Position numbers and translations under genes: made by a program. From GCA-2731375 sp964631725 (GTDB lineage: Bacteria; Pseudomonadota; Alphaproteobacteria; GCA-2731375), in assembly GCA_964631725.1 (NCBI GenBank), contig CAZVYX010000001.1:62001-126000 (forward strand): DNA of 64,000 nucleotides. The letters are read 5' to 3'. Below the pieces are notes generated by a model that made no database searches, had not been told where the DNA came from, and was given only the letters and a program-made list of their open reading frames with translations. The stretch's first letter is position 1. The number at the start of each line of letters is the position of its first letter. Shown here one piece after another: positions 33,570 through 41,922 of the stretch.

Positions 33570-34763
33570 TCAGCGCATCAAAATGCCGCCGTTGACCCGG
33601 ATCGTTTCACCGCTAATGAAACCAGATTTGTCGCTGATCAGGAAATGTACGGCGTCGGCGACATCCAACGGCTCGCACAAGCGGCGAACGGGCGTATTTT
33701 GTTTTACTGTCATTTTGGCGCGCTCTGGAATATCGCTAACAAGTTCAGAATCAACCATGCCCGGCGATACAATATTCGCCCGGACCCCATCTGGACCGAA
33801 TTCGACAGCCACGGAACGAACAATAGCGCTCAAGATATTTTTTCCGGCCAAATAGCTCAACCATCCTTTGGCGGGTGTTTCATCAATCGCCTGGGTCGAT
33901 ATCGCGACGACAGAGGCGCCACCGGATTTGATAAGCGCCGGCATCAGGCTCTTTACCAGCAGATAGAAACATTTGCCGGCCACGTCTATATGGTCGGAAA
34001 TATCTGTCCACTCCAACTGGTCAATCGCCGTCGAATGAATTGGTAGAGACGCACAATGGACGAGGCCTCTTACCGGTTGGCCAAAACCCATACTTGCCGA
34101 TGCCAGCTTCAGCACTTCCGACTGCAGTCTCAGGTCGGCTTGAAGGCAATGCGCCTCGCCCCCCAAGTCGCGGATCTCACGGGCCAACGCATCAACCGAG
34201 TTGCGGTTCCTTTGGAACTGCAGAATAACCGGAATGCCGTTGGCGACAAGAACGCGGGCAACCGCGCTGCCAATGGTTCCGCTGGCCCCGGTTATGAGCA
34301 CCGCGCCAGTTGTCGCGGCGGAATCTTCGGCCTCTGTTTTCGGTTGTACCTTATCGGCCAGGGATTTGACCATTCCCTTGCCGGTCAGGACGTTGACGCC
34401 GCGCTCGTTGGAGACGGTGATATCCAAGGTAAGCAGGTTCATTTTCTCGTGTACTTTGGCAACGACAGCAACAAATTCGAGCACGTCGCCGACTTGCACC
34501 GGCTTTAAGAATTGGAAATCCTGGGAAACCCAAAGAGCGCCTTCGCCCGGTAAATGCTTGCCGACCAGGGTCGAAACAAACGATGCGCTTAACATTCCAT
34601 GTACTACGGGTCGTCCAAGGCGCACGTCACGGGCATATTCCGGATCGACGTGGACAGGGTTGTCATCGCCCGTCAGCGTCACGAATTGTTCAACCATTTG
34701 CTGAGTAATCGTGACTACAAAAGAGGCTTTGGTTCCAGTCTTGAAATCTTGAATTTTTTTCAT
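33570..34763 (-). CDS. MaoC-like hydratase - SDR ketoreductase fusion (cassette A)
   Basis: A 397-residue two-domain protein, started at MKKIQDFKTG, with GGAG just upstream. Residues 1-135 form a MaoC/R-hydratase hot-dog domain with the catalytic pair in GDDNPVHVD (D33, H38) and VVHGM. Residues 150-397 form a classical SDR with the NAD(P) motif TGASGTIG (158-165), S289 and the Y304-x3-K308 pair. In place of the usual NAG motif it has VHCAS. The fusion could interconvert 3-oxo-, 3-hydroxy- and enoyl-ACP thioesters. It is the first gene of cassette A, followed 30 bases later by the FkbH gene. A homologous fusion starts cassette B. The true substrate is unknown. Confidence 0.8.
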   Translation of the reverse strand: MKKIQDFKTGTKASFVVTITQQMVEQFVTLTGDDNPVHVDPEYARDVRLGRPVVHGMLSASFVSTLVGKHLPGEGALWVSQDFQFLKPVQVGDVLEFVAVVAKVHEKMNLLTLDITVSNERGVNVLTGKGMVKSLADKVQPKTEAEDSAATTGAVLITGASGTIGSAVARVLVANGIPVILQFQRNRNSVDALAREIRDLGGEAHCLQADLRLQSEVLKLASASMGFGQPVRGLVHCASLPIHSTAIDQLEWTDISDHIDVAGKCFYLLVKSLMPALIKSGGASVVAISTQAIDETPAKGWLSYLAGKNILSAIVRSVAVEFGPDGVRANIVSPGMVDSELVSDIPERAKMTVKQNTPVRRLCEPLDVADAVHFLISDKSGFISGETIRVNGGILMR

Positions 34764-34886
34764 CGTCGCTCCACAGAAATTTGCCGTTTCAAATCGGGAC
34801 AAGGGCTGATTGAGCCAGACATCTATTGTGTTCCGTGGAGTCTAAGGTAACAACAGGCAAGGAATGCCAAGCAATTGTAGCTAGTG

Positions 34887-35630
34887 TTATTCAGTGGTTT
34901 TGACATGAGTGTAGGCCGTACAATTCCGTTCAGCTTCCTGAGCCAGAAAATCCTGTCTGGTTAGCAAAAAATCCGTCACTGACTGTTGCGGCGATATCGG
35001 CGTTGCCTGTGTCCACCAAATGGGGTGCGTTGCCAACTGTAGGGCATGTCCCATCTGATAGGCTTCGCTTTCCAAAGGCGATCCGAAACGCCATGCGCCC
35101 CTTGAATCCGAGCAATATCCCATTTCCTTGGTGAAGCGCGGCGAATAGGTGTTCAATCGGCCTGCGAAATTGACATTTCGTCCCACCAAGGCCGCGGGCG
35201 GGCGGTGCATGCTGATGACTTTCGTATCTTGTCCGGTCAGTTGCTCCAGGATTTGGCATTCCTTCGCCGCGGCTTCCGAAAGCGCGTCCGCATCCCCGTC
35301 ATAAATGGATGTGTCGAAATGCAATCCAAGTTCATGGCCGGATGACAAGATTTCCGCCAACGCGGAACGGCTGCGCTCGGAAAATGGATTGTAGAATTCG
35401 CTCGTCAACAGCACGAAATAGATGGCCTTGTATCCCTTGGTTTTCTCCAGCTTTGCGAGCCTTGCGGCGGCTTCCAGATCAAAATCAATGTCGTGGCGAA
35501 GCACCAAGTGTTTTTGATCATGCTCCACGGTCGCGAAGTCAACATTCGTAAATCCATTCGATGATAGAATCTGGAGAAGACGAAAGTAGTTCTCGGTAGA
35601 AAAATCTGAAGGGTCGAATGGGCGATTCAT
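34887..35630 (-). CDS. polysaccharide deacetylase-like protein
   Basis: A 247-residue protein started at MNRPFDPSDF, whose ATG shares a base with the stop of the upstream deacetylase-like gene (TAATG). LVLRHDIDFDLEAA carries the metal-binding HD of the NodB homology domain (D47, D49), and SSGHELGLHFD carries the second His. SMHRPP matches a later motif of the family. Without a signal peptide it should be cytoplasmic. Such proteins occur in polysaccharide loci and may deacetylate an N-acetyl sugar before re-acylation, an attractive idea with acyl cassette A next door. Substrate unknown. Confidence 0.7.
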   Translation of the reverse strand: MNRPFDPSDFSTENYFRLLQILSSNGFTNVDFATVEHDQKHLVLRHDIDFDLEAAARLAKLEKTKGYKAIYFVLLTSEFYNPFSERSRSALAEILSSGHELGLHFDTSIYDGDADALSEAAAKECQILEQLTGQDTKVISMHRPPAALVGRNVNFAGRLNTYSPRFTKEMGYCSDSRGAWRFGSPLESEAYQMGHALQLATHPIWWTQATPISPQQSVTDFLLTRQDFLAQEAERNCTAYTHVKTTE

Positions 35631-36961
35631 TATTGCAGGCGCTCGAGAAGTTGTTCGAAAAATTGTCGTCTCAACCTGGTCAACTGCGCGGGGTGAAACA
35701 AAACCACCAGATCCCCGTTCCAGGCCTTGCAGACATCGATGATGCGCTGACATTCTTCAAGCGCAGTACTCAGTGACAGGTTTCTATATTTTCCGTCGAA
35801 CAAACCAAAGTCCATGATGGCGGTCGGGTAACTGCGTAGTGAAAGCGTTCGTCTTTGCCTTAGACTATAGATGGGATGTGATCGAGTGGTCCCGGAGCGA
35901 AACCCCGACGGCGCCGGATAGCCGAGCGTCATTTCGTTCTCCATCCCCGCGCGATCCCAAATATCCCAGGTCGAATCTATCTGAAACATCAAGGCGTGCT
36001 GCCGTCCTTCATATACCTCCATTTCAATGATCTTCTCTAACCCGGCGCGCTGGCGTTCCCATTCGGTTTGATCGGTGGCAGTGTCAACGCCCGGGTGAAA
36101 ACCGATACGATGGCCGCGGGCGACGATTTCCTTCGTCAGCCGCCGCAACATGCCCGGCCTTTGTATGGCATAAGGATTGTCCATATTGTTTTCAGTCGGG
36201 CCCATGAAATTGAACCGGCTGATGAAACCATACCGTTCCGCGTTCGCCATGACATATCGGCAGGCCTTCCATGGTTCACCGGCGGCCGAAGCAAACCAAA
36301 GGCGAACGGCCGCTGCCTTTATATCCTTTCGGAAAACAACGTCGCCAATCGCATTTTTGACCAAATGCTCGACATTATGAAATCCCCGCAGGCGGTCCAC
36401 ATCGTGGGTCAAAACCACATTATATCCTGTAAGGCTCTCCGGCATCGCAGTGCCTAGGATAGCGCCGGCAATATGCTTGGCGGCAATATCGGCGTAGGGC
36501 GTTTCCAAACTGCTACGACGGGACTGCAGCGAGCCTTCAAATGGGAAGCGATTGTAGCGATCCTGCTGATTGGCTTCGTTGCCGCGTTCTTCCAGCCGCG
36601 ATAGCATCAGAAAGATCAGCCCCAAGGCATCATAGCCTAGGTCGGAATTCGGTTGTTTGTCGCTGTCTGCGGCTGGCGGAAATATGGATGAAGACGCCGC
36701 TCCTTCTTCCAACCGCTGTAAATATTCAAAGTTCGGATGGATGCCGTTATCGTCAATGATGACGCCATCGGGAAACACGGCATTCGGTATGTGCATCGCG
36801 TCTGCCGGGGGTTCGGGGCCATAGTGCACAATAATCGACGAAGCCAAGTCGGACCTGGCTACAGGATGGCACTGCTCTACAAATCGACAGGCAAAATCCA
36901 ACTCTGAACGAAATTTCTCGAGCGGAGGGTGAAGGGATAGACGGTAGGAACGCGGCATCAT
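35630..36961 (-). CDS. DUF7033/polysaccharide deacetylase family protein
   Basis: A 443-residue protein. The first 170 residues form a domain of the DUF7033 kind (with DALGLIFLMLSRLEER and RFPFEGSLQSR). The rest is a deacetylase-like barrel: VVLTHDVDRLRGF gives the metal-binding HDVD motif, ARGHRIGFHPG the second His pair, and LGYPAPSGFRSGTTRSHPIYSL a conserved active-site stretch. This two-domain type is common in O-antigen and exopolysaccharide clusters, often close to AsnB homologues, as here. It overlaps the shorter deacetylase gene downstream by one base, and asnB ends three bases upstream. A joint role in processing an N-acetyl group is plausible. Confidence 0.7.
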   Translation of the reverse strand: MMPRSYRLSLHPPLEKFRSELDFACRFVEQCHPVARSDLASSIIVHYGPEPPADAMHIPNAVFPDGVIIDDNGIHPNFEYLQRLEEGAASSSIFPPAADSDKQPNSDLGYDALGLIFLMLSRLEERGNEANQQDRYNRFPFEGSLQSRRSSLETPYADIAAKHIAGAILGTAMPESLTGYNVVLTHDVDRLRGFHNVEHLVKNAIGDVVFRKDIKAAAVRLWFASAAGEPWKACRYVMANAERYGFISRFNFMGPTENNMDNPYAIQRPGMLRRLTKEIVARGHRIGFHPGVDTATDQTEWERQRAGLEKIIEMEVYEGRQHALMFQIDSTWDIWDRAGMENEMTLGYPAPSGFRSGTTRSHPIYSLRQRRTLSLRSYPTAIMDFGLFDGKYRNLSLSTALEECQRIIDVCKAWNGDLVVLFHPAQLTRLRRQFFEQLLERLQ

Positions 36962-36964
36962 TTG

Positions 36965-38788
36965 TCAATTCCGCGAAGCGTTGCGATGGGCAGTGCGAAA
37001 GAATTCCGCCGCCAGTGCTTGCCGGGCTGCAAGACGCGTCCATCCATTGCCGGTGGCGCGGCGCCGCCAAAGTTCTCCCGCGGCATCTGTCGAGATCCCC
37101 GAAAACACAGGAGCTTGGTCACTAAATTCACTTAGAAAATCACCTACTGGATAAGAAAATCCACTCTTGGGATGATCCCAAAGGTGCTGTGGCAGATAGC
37201 GGGCCAACATCCGGCGAAGGACGCTTTTTTGCCCAAATGCCGTAAACGCTCTTGGGTCGAACTTTGCCACGGCCTCGACCAGGGAACGGGAAAGAAATGG
37301 CGTTCGCAGTTCCAAGCTGGCGCGCATACTAGCAGCATCCATTGCAGGTAGTTTACTGCCTGGCAGAACCTCCATTAATTCGAAATTCGCGACCAATCCT
37401 TCCAGATCGGAGGAGGAATGTGAGAACGTGTTGTCCACCCATGTATCGAAGCCTGGCAGGCCTCTGAGCCAGGTGATTGAAGGAAACACTTTGTTGGCAA
37501 TATAACGCTCGCTATCCCGCACTCCGATATCATACGCCAAACGGGAGAACCTGCTGTCCATACTTGAAAACACGGCCGCTACGCCCCCGATGAAACGGCG
37601 CAGGGATTGCTGAATATTGTAAAGTTTGCGCTTGTCGTAGAAATAGGCATGCTTGCCATAGCCCATGAACACTTCGTCTCCGCCCAAACCTGTTAATGCG
37701 ACTTTGTAGTTTTGTGCCGCCAGTACGCTCATCTGATAGACCGAGATCGCCGCCAAATTATCGGCTGGTTGCCCAAAGAGGTTTAGCGCCTCATGGCCGC
37801 GCGGGTGGTTCGTTTTGGTCCGATTCGTGACAATCTCGTGGTCGAGATTCAAGAATTTTGCGATCTTGGCAGCTTCCAGCGCTTCGTCGTTTACCCCTTG
37901 TTGGGGAAAAGAAACAGTTAGGCATTTTGGGGTCGCATTTAGTTCTTGCGCGGCAATCGATGCGACAAGGGCTGAGTCAATGCCACTTGATAAGAAAAGA
38001 CAGAGCGGTGCATCAGAGAGCAGCCTGCGTCTAACGCTTTCAACTAGGACCGTTTGGATTTCGTCAATATCTTCCTCATTTAGAGGCAAAGGAGGCTTGC
38101 CGGGGTAAGCCGGTGGCGGAGGCATCCAGTATTTCGTAGTACTGGCGACTTCACCCCGCGTTATTCGAACTAGCGTGGCGGCCCCAACCCGTTTGATTGA
38201 TTTGTAAATCGTGTCAGGTGGCGGAACATAACCAAGTGACATATATCCGGAAATCTGATCTGGCCCAAAAGACGGCTCCAACTCCAGCAGTTTCGCCAGT
38301 GGTCCGATTTCCGATGACACGTAGATGCCTTCGGGACGCTCTGCATAGAAAAGCGGCTTCTCGCCAAACGCGTCCGCCGCCAGATAACCATTTTCGCCAT
38401 CCCAAAGGGCAAAGGAAAACATGCCATCAAGTTTATCTAGAGCCTTGCTGCCCCATCGGGCCCAGGCCTTTATGAGGACTTCCACATCCCCCGTTGTCCT
38501 GAAAACGCCTCTTTTTGCTTCCAATAACTGGCGGATTTCGTGGAAGTTAAAAATTTCACCGTTGTATGTTAGGTGAAAATTTTCGAACTCATACGGTTGG
38601 GCGCTGGCGTCGCTAAGGTCTTGGATAGCCAACCGTTTGTGGGCCAGGAATACGCCGGCTTGTTCGTTGCACCATTCGCCGGATCCATCGGGACCGCGGT
38701 GATGCAACATTTCAATGCCCCTCCTTGCCAATTCCATGTCTTCTGGAAGGAGTGGGCGTTTAAGGAGTAACGCGAAGATCCCGCACAT
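36965..38788 (-). CDS. asnB: asparagine synthetase-like amidotransferase (second copy)
   Basis: A 607-residue AsnB homologue starting MCGIFALLLK with the Cys2 nucleophile. RGPDGSGEW, YNGEIFNF and TGDVEV fill out the glutaminase domain. The synthetase loop reads FLSSGIDSALV (265-275), with Ser in place of the first Gly of SGGxDS, and TGLGGDEVFMGYG follows. It differs strongly from the copy at 19-21 kb in length and motifs, so each probably has its own substrate. It lies between the cysC gene and two deacetylase-like genes on the same strand. Amidation of a uronic acid in the repeat unit is the most likely job; this is inference from context. Confidence 0.83.
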   Translation of the reverse strand: MCGIFALLLKRPLLPEDMELARRGIEMLHHRGPDGSGEWCNEQAGVFLAHKRLAIQDLSDASAQPYEFENFHLTYNGEIFNFHEIRQLLEAKRGVFRTTGDVEVLIKAWARWGSKALDKLDGMFSFALWDGENGYLAADAFGEKPLFYAERPEGIYVSSEIGPLAKLLELEPSFGPDQISGYMSLGYVPPPDTIYKSIKRVGAATLVRITRGEVASTTKYWMPPPPAYPGKPPLPLNEEDIDEIQTVLVESVRRRLLSDAPLCLFLSSGIDSALVASIAAQELNATPKCLTVSFPQQGVNDEALEAAKIAKFLNLDHEIVTNRTKTNHPRGHEALNLFGQPADNLAAISVYQMSVLAAQNYKVALTGLGGDEVFMGYGKHAYFYDKRKLYNIQQSLRRFIGGVAAVFSSMDSRFSRLAYDIGVRDSERYIANKVFPSITWLRGLPGFDTWVDNTFSHSSSDLEGLVANFELMEVLPGSKLPAMDAASMRASLELRTPFLSRSLVEAVAKFDPRAFTAFGQKSVLRRMLARYLPQHLWDHPKSGFSYPVGDFLSEFSDQAPVFSGISTDAAGELWRRRATGNGWTRLAARQALAAEFFRTAHRNASRN

Positions 38789-38861
38789 CGCTACGAACCG
38801 ATCAATAAAATTTGCAAAGGACGGCTGGGCTCGTCGACGGGCGACGGCGGGTTTGCCGGAG

Positions 38862-39383
38862 TCAAGCCAGATATCCCGACAGCGTGGGGATTCTGTCGAT
38901 CAGCCGACGCGCCATCTCAACAGGGTCCATCTCGGAATCCGCATTAATTAGCATGTCGGGATTGTCGGGCGTGTGCCATGGAATATCGAACCCAACGACA
39001 TCGCTGGTTTCCCCGGATTTTGCCTTGGAGTATAGATTTTTTTGATCCCGGCTTTCCAGCAAGGTCATGGATGCATCCAAATAAACTTCGAAATATCCCG
39101 GCAAATTCATCCGGTTCCAACTCAATAGATCCTTATGGGCATACAATGCGGCAACGATGACAACTAGCTCTTGATCCGCCAGGACTTTGGCGAAATTTTG
39201 TATGCGCTGAATTTGTACGACCCGCTCCGGCTCTGAATATCCCAGCCCGACGCCAAAGGCCGCGCGAATGACATCCCCGTCCAGCAACACCGTATGTTTG
39301 CAGTTAGGTTTCAGCAAATCATGAAGAGCCACGGCGAGTGTCGTCTTACCTGAACCGGACAGGCCAGTGATCCAGATTACCAT
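38862..39383 (-). CDS. cysC: adenylylsulfate (APS) kinase
   Basis: A 173-residue P-loop kinase. WITGLSGSGKTTLA (residues 4-17) is the Walker A motif, LLDGDVIRAAFG contains the DGD signature of APS kinases, and YAHKDLLSWNR and GFDIPW follow. The enzyme phosphorylates APS to PAPS, the sulfate donor. It is shorter than the usual 200 residues, and DIPWHTPDNPDM differs from the canonical PYE-P, a form seen in polysaccharide-associated CysC proteins. It is followed (upstream in the genome sense of transcription) by a sulfotransferase-like gene and an ATP sulfurylase gene, making a complete sulfate-activation set. Confidence 0.85.
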   Translation of the reverse strand: MVIWITGLSGSGKTTLAVALHDLLKPNCKHTVLLDGDVIRAAFGVGLGYSEPERVVQIQRIQNFAKVLADQELVVIVAALYAHKDLLSWNRMNLPGYFEVYLDASMTLLESRDQKNLYSKAKSGETSDVVGFDIPWHTPDNPDMLINADSEMDPVEMARRLIDRIPTLSGYLA

Positions 39384-39422
39384 TGTTACCTTACATCCTG
39401 AGACTTGAAATCTATGAAAGTG

Positions 39423-40298
39423 TTAAGTGGGTTGCCCCGGCACATAATTGTCAAAGTAAGTAATGGCCCGGCGCACGTCGTGAGGCAGCTTCTCGAGAAA
39501 CCCATTGAACAGACTGATATCCTCGTCACGCATTGCCGTGGCCTTGATGCCTAGACTGCTGTTTGTATTGCGGGGCGCGGATGTGACGAGTGACCTATGG
39601 GATACACCGATTTCGCCGAGAACCTCTGCCATATAGTCAAGATCTTGTAGCCGTGATGTATGAATGATCGTAGCCGCATCAACCCGATCTTCAGCGGCCA
39701 TTTGCAAATACCGTAGATACATTTCACACCAGGCCCAAAGGTATAGTTCCCCTTTGCTCAGGGCCTTTGCTTCCATAAGCAGAAGATTCCGAGGCGCATC
39801 CGGCCGGGTATTGTCGAGATAAAAATTTTTGTTTCGGTTTAGAAAACTGCGCATATTCAGGATTGGATCGCGAACCAGCAATACGACGGAATAACTTGGC
39901 AGATTACGTGCGAAGCCAACATGAAGACCACGGGCAAAAAACTTGCTCACATCAAAGTAGATCGTCGCGTTTGTATCAGTCATCTCCCGATCGATGCGAC
40001 GCAGCCGCTTCTTGGCAATGCGCGCGATATACTCATCGTTACCCTGATCGTATGCTTGCAATACACGGCCACGGCCAAGTAATTCGTGCGTCTCTATGAA
40101 ACGCCGGCGAAATTTATGCTCCCAATTTCCCAGTCGTCCGGACAGGTGAATATTTGCATGTGGCGCCTCGAAGAGAGCGAGGCAGTTGGGAACCGAATTC
40201 TGCAAAAGGTGTGTGAGTGAATTTTGCCCGTTTCGGCCAGCGCAAACGGTAAATATGTACCGCCTGTCCGTATTGCTATGTCCGCTATCGTCTTTCAT
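39423..40298 (-). CDS. sulfotransferase-like protein
   Basis: A 291-residue protein. FTVCAGRNGQNSLTHLLQ (16-33) resembles the 5'-phosphosulfate loop of sulfotransferases (usually RSGTT), and VVLLVRDPILNMRSFLNR (138-155) matches the 3'-phosphate-binding R-x7-S motif (R143, S151). WAWCEMYLRYLQ and the later IIHTSRLQDLD fit the rest of the fold. It would use PAPS made by the adjacent CysC and ATP sulfurylase to sulfate a sugar of the glycan. Its ATG overlaps the stop of the small upstream ORF (ATGA). The altered phosphate loop (GRNGQNS) leaves some doubt about donor binding. Confidence 0.68.
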   Translation of the reverse strand: MKDDSGHSNTDRRYIFTVCAGRNGQNSLTHLLQNSVPNCLALFEAPHANIHLSGRLGNWEHKFRRRFIETHELLGRGRVLQAYDQGNDEYIARIAKKRLRRIDREMTDTNATIYFDVSKFFARGLHVGFARNLPSYSVVLLVRDPILNMRSFLNRNKNFYLDNTRPDAPRNLLLMEAKALSKGELYLWAWCEMYLRYLQMAAEDRVDAATIIHTSRLQDLDYMAEVLGEIGVSHRSLVTSAPRNTNSSLGIKATAMRDEDISLFNGFLEKLPHDVRRAITYFDNYVPGQPT

Positions 40299-40501
40299 GG
40301 TTGCCCTGTCGTCCTAGAGCCGAACCGCCATCGTGTAGCCACCAGCCAGATGAACGTCCGATAATTGTGCTTCATAGGAATTTGCATCGTGACATCGCTA
40401 ACACGGCGGCCATCCCGGCGCTTCGATAGCCGCGCTTCCATCGTGACAGCCTCGAATGGAGACACAATTGCCCCTATCAGATTGGGTTGGCATAAGGTCA
40501 C
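40295..40501 (-). CDS. small ORF fitted between pyruvate kinase and sulfotransferase genes
   Basis: A 68-codon frame that exactly fills the space between two genes. Its GTG start overlaps the pyruvate-kinase stop by GTGA, and its stop overlaps the sulfotransferase ATG by ATGA. Such stop-start overlaps on both sides are unlikely for a chance frame in an operon that uses them throughout. The product is basic, with segments LSKRRDGRRVSD and TFIWLVATRWRFGSR; one short hydrophobic stretch is present, but no domain or signal peptide is recognisable. It may be a small partner protein or merely an in-frame spacer kept by coupling. No function is proposed. Confidence 0.4.
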   Translation of the reverse strand: MTLCQPNLIGAIVSPFEAVTMEARLSKRRDGRRVSDVTMQIPMKHNYRTFIWLVATRWRFGSRTTGQP

Positions 40502-41922
40502 ATGGTCCAGGATAGGGTCTCAACCAGGTCACTAACTTTATGGGTTTGCAGAAAGTTCATGCGGTTGCCGGATTTCGGATAACTGACGGATGAGACGACG
40601 ATCAGGTCATCGTCATTCAACTTCCCTCGATGCCAAAGTTCTTCCAGGCAATCAACGATGTGATCGGCACTCGTCCTGGAAAACTCGATATCGACGTGGA
40701 TGCCTTCGACACCGGCGTACAAGTTAAAGCTTCTTGCCGCGGCGGGGTCATTGCTGACCGCCAGGATCGGCTGACTGGGCCGGTGTGCAGCGATCATGCG
40801 GGCGGCATAACCCGACAGAGTCACGGCGACGATTTTGGTGATCGGTAACGACCGACATAATAGGGCAACGGCGCGCTCCATCGCCTGCGTTGCCTTCAAG
40901 GCGGTTTGCGGCTCGCTGGCATCTAGGCCAGCCTGGATATGCGTTTCGGCAGCGGATGCAACAAGGCGCATGACTTCCACTGCTTTCACCGGGTTGGCGC
41001 CGACAGCGGTTTCGCCGGACAGCATGGTTGCTGATCCGCCATCAATAACCGAATTCGTGATGTCGCTGATTTCCGCTTTGGTCGGGAATGAATTTTCGAC
41101 CATGGTGTGTAACATCTCGGTCGCGACAATGACCGGGACACCGCTTTCACGGGCCGCGAGTAGGATGTCTTTTTGAAATAGGGCCATCATTTCGAAACTG
41201 GTTTCGGCCGACAAATCACCGCGGTCGATCATTAAGGCGTCCGTCGCCTTGACGATTTCCTGCAAATTATCAAGTCCGCCCTGATTTTCGACCTTGGAGA
41301 CGATGCGTGGCGTGTCGCCGCCCGTCAGGGTGCGGATGGCTTCGATCTGTTCCGCTGATTCAACAAAACTGACACCGATGAAATCTACCCCATTTTCCTT
41401 GGCGAAACCTACCATCACGCGGTCGCGGTCGGTGATCATCTCCGAAACCAGATTGACCTGGGGAACGTTGATTCCCTTGCGGCTCTTCAATGTTCCGGCA
41501 ACATCCGCGCGGCAATGGATATCAGGCCCTTCGATTTTCAGTACGGTAAACCGCAACGTTCCATCATCGGCCAAAATTGTGGCCCCATCATGAAGTTGTT
41601 CATGCAAGGTCGGATGCCCAACCGGCACCTTTACACCGCCGTCGTGGGTTTGGTCGGTAGTCAGAATGATCGTGTCGCCAATGGCAAATTCCGGTTCATG
41701 CGCAAGTTGGATCGTGCGGATTTTCCGCCCTGGAATATCAAGCAGGATTGGCACCTCGGGCAGTGTTTCCCGAATTCGAGCGATGGTCGCCTTGTGCCAA
41801 TCAAGATCGCTGTGGGAGCCATTTAACCTGGCCAACGACATTCCTGCCGCACGCAACTTCAGCAACGAATCCTTGTCTTCGGATGCTGGTCCAATCGTGC
41901 AGACTATTCGGGTTTGGCTCAT
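40498..41922 (-). CDS. pyk: divergent pyruvate kinase
   Basis: A 474-residue pyruvate kinase homologue. IVCTIGPASEDKD and AGMSLARLNGSHSD form the N-terminal motifs (normally RLNFSHG), LLDIPGRKIRT stands where housekeeping enzymes have LD-KGPEIRT, IVSKVENQGG keeps the catalytic Lys, MIDRGDLSAE keeps the RGDL metal and phosphate residues, and VIVATEMLHTM and TMLSGETAVG follow. Overall length and C-terminal domain are normal. It is coupled to sat by a TAATG overlap. The altered active-site strings and the location in a sulfation operon suggest a specialised role, such as adjusting PEP or ATP supply or acting on another phosphoenol compound. That is inference. Confidence 0.82.
   Translation of the reverse strand: MSQTRIVCTIGPASEDKDSLLKLRAAGMSLARLNGSHSDLDWHKATIARIRETLPEVPILLDIPGRKIRTIQLAHEPEFAIGDTIILTTDQTHDGGVKVPVGHPTLHEQLHDGATILADDGTLRFTVLKIEGPDIHCRADVAGTLKSRKGINVPQVNLVSEMITDRDRVMVGFAKENGVDFIGVSFVESAEQIEAIRTLTGGDTPRIVSKVENQGGLDNLQEIVKATDALMIDRGDLSAETSFEMMALFQKDILLAARESGVPVIVATEMLHTMVENSFPTKAEISDITNSVIDGGSATMLSGETAVGANPVKAVEVMRLVASAAETHIQAGLDASEPQTALKATQAMERAVALLCRSLPITKIVAVTLSGYAARMIAAHRPSQPILAVSNDPAAARSFNLYAGVEGIHVDIEFSRTSADHIVDCLEELWHRGKLNDDDLIVVSSVSYPKSGNRMNFLQTHKVSDLVETLSWTM

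Noticed and set aside
34855..34870. Sigma-54-like TTGGCATTCCTTGC on the minus strand upstream of cassette A
   Set aside because: The GG and GC pairs are separated by 8 bases, not the required 10; it is also a short inverted repeat likely by chance.
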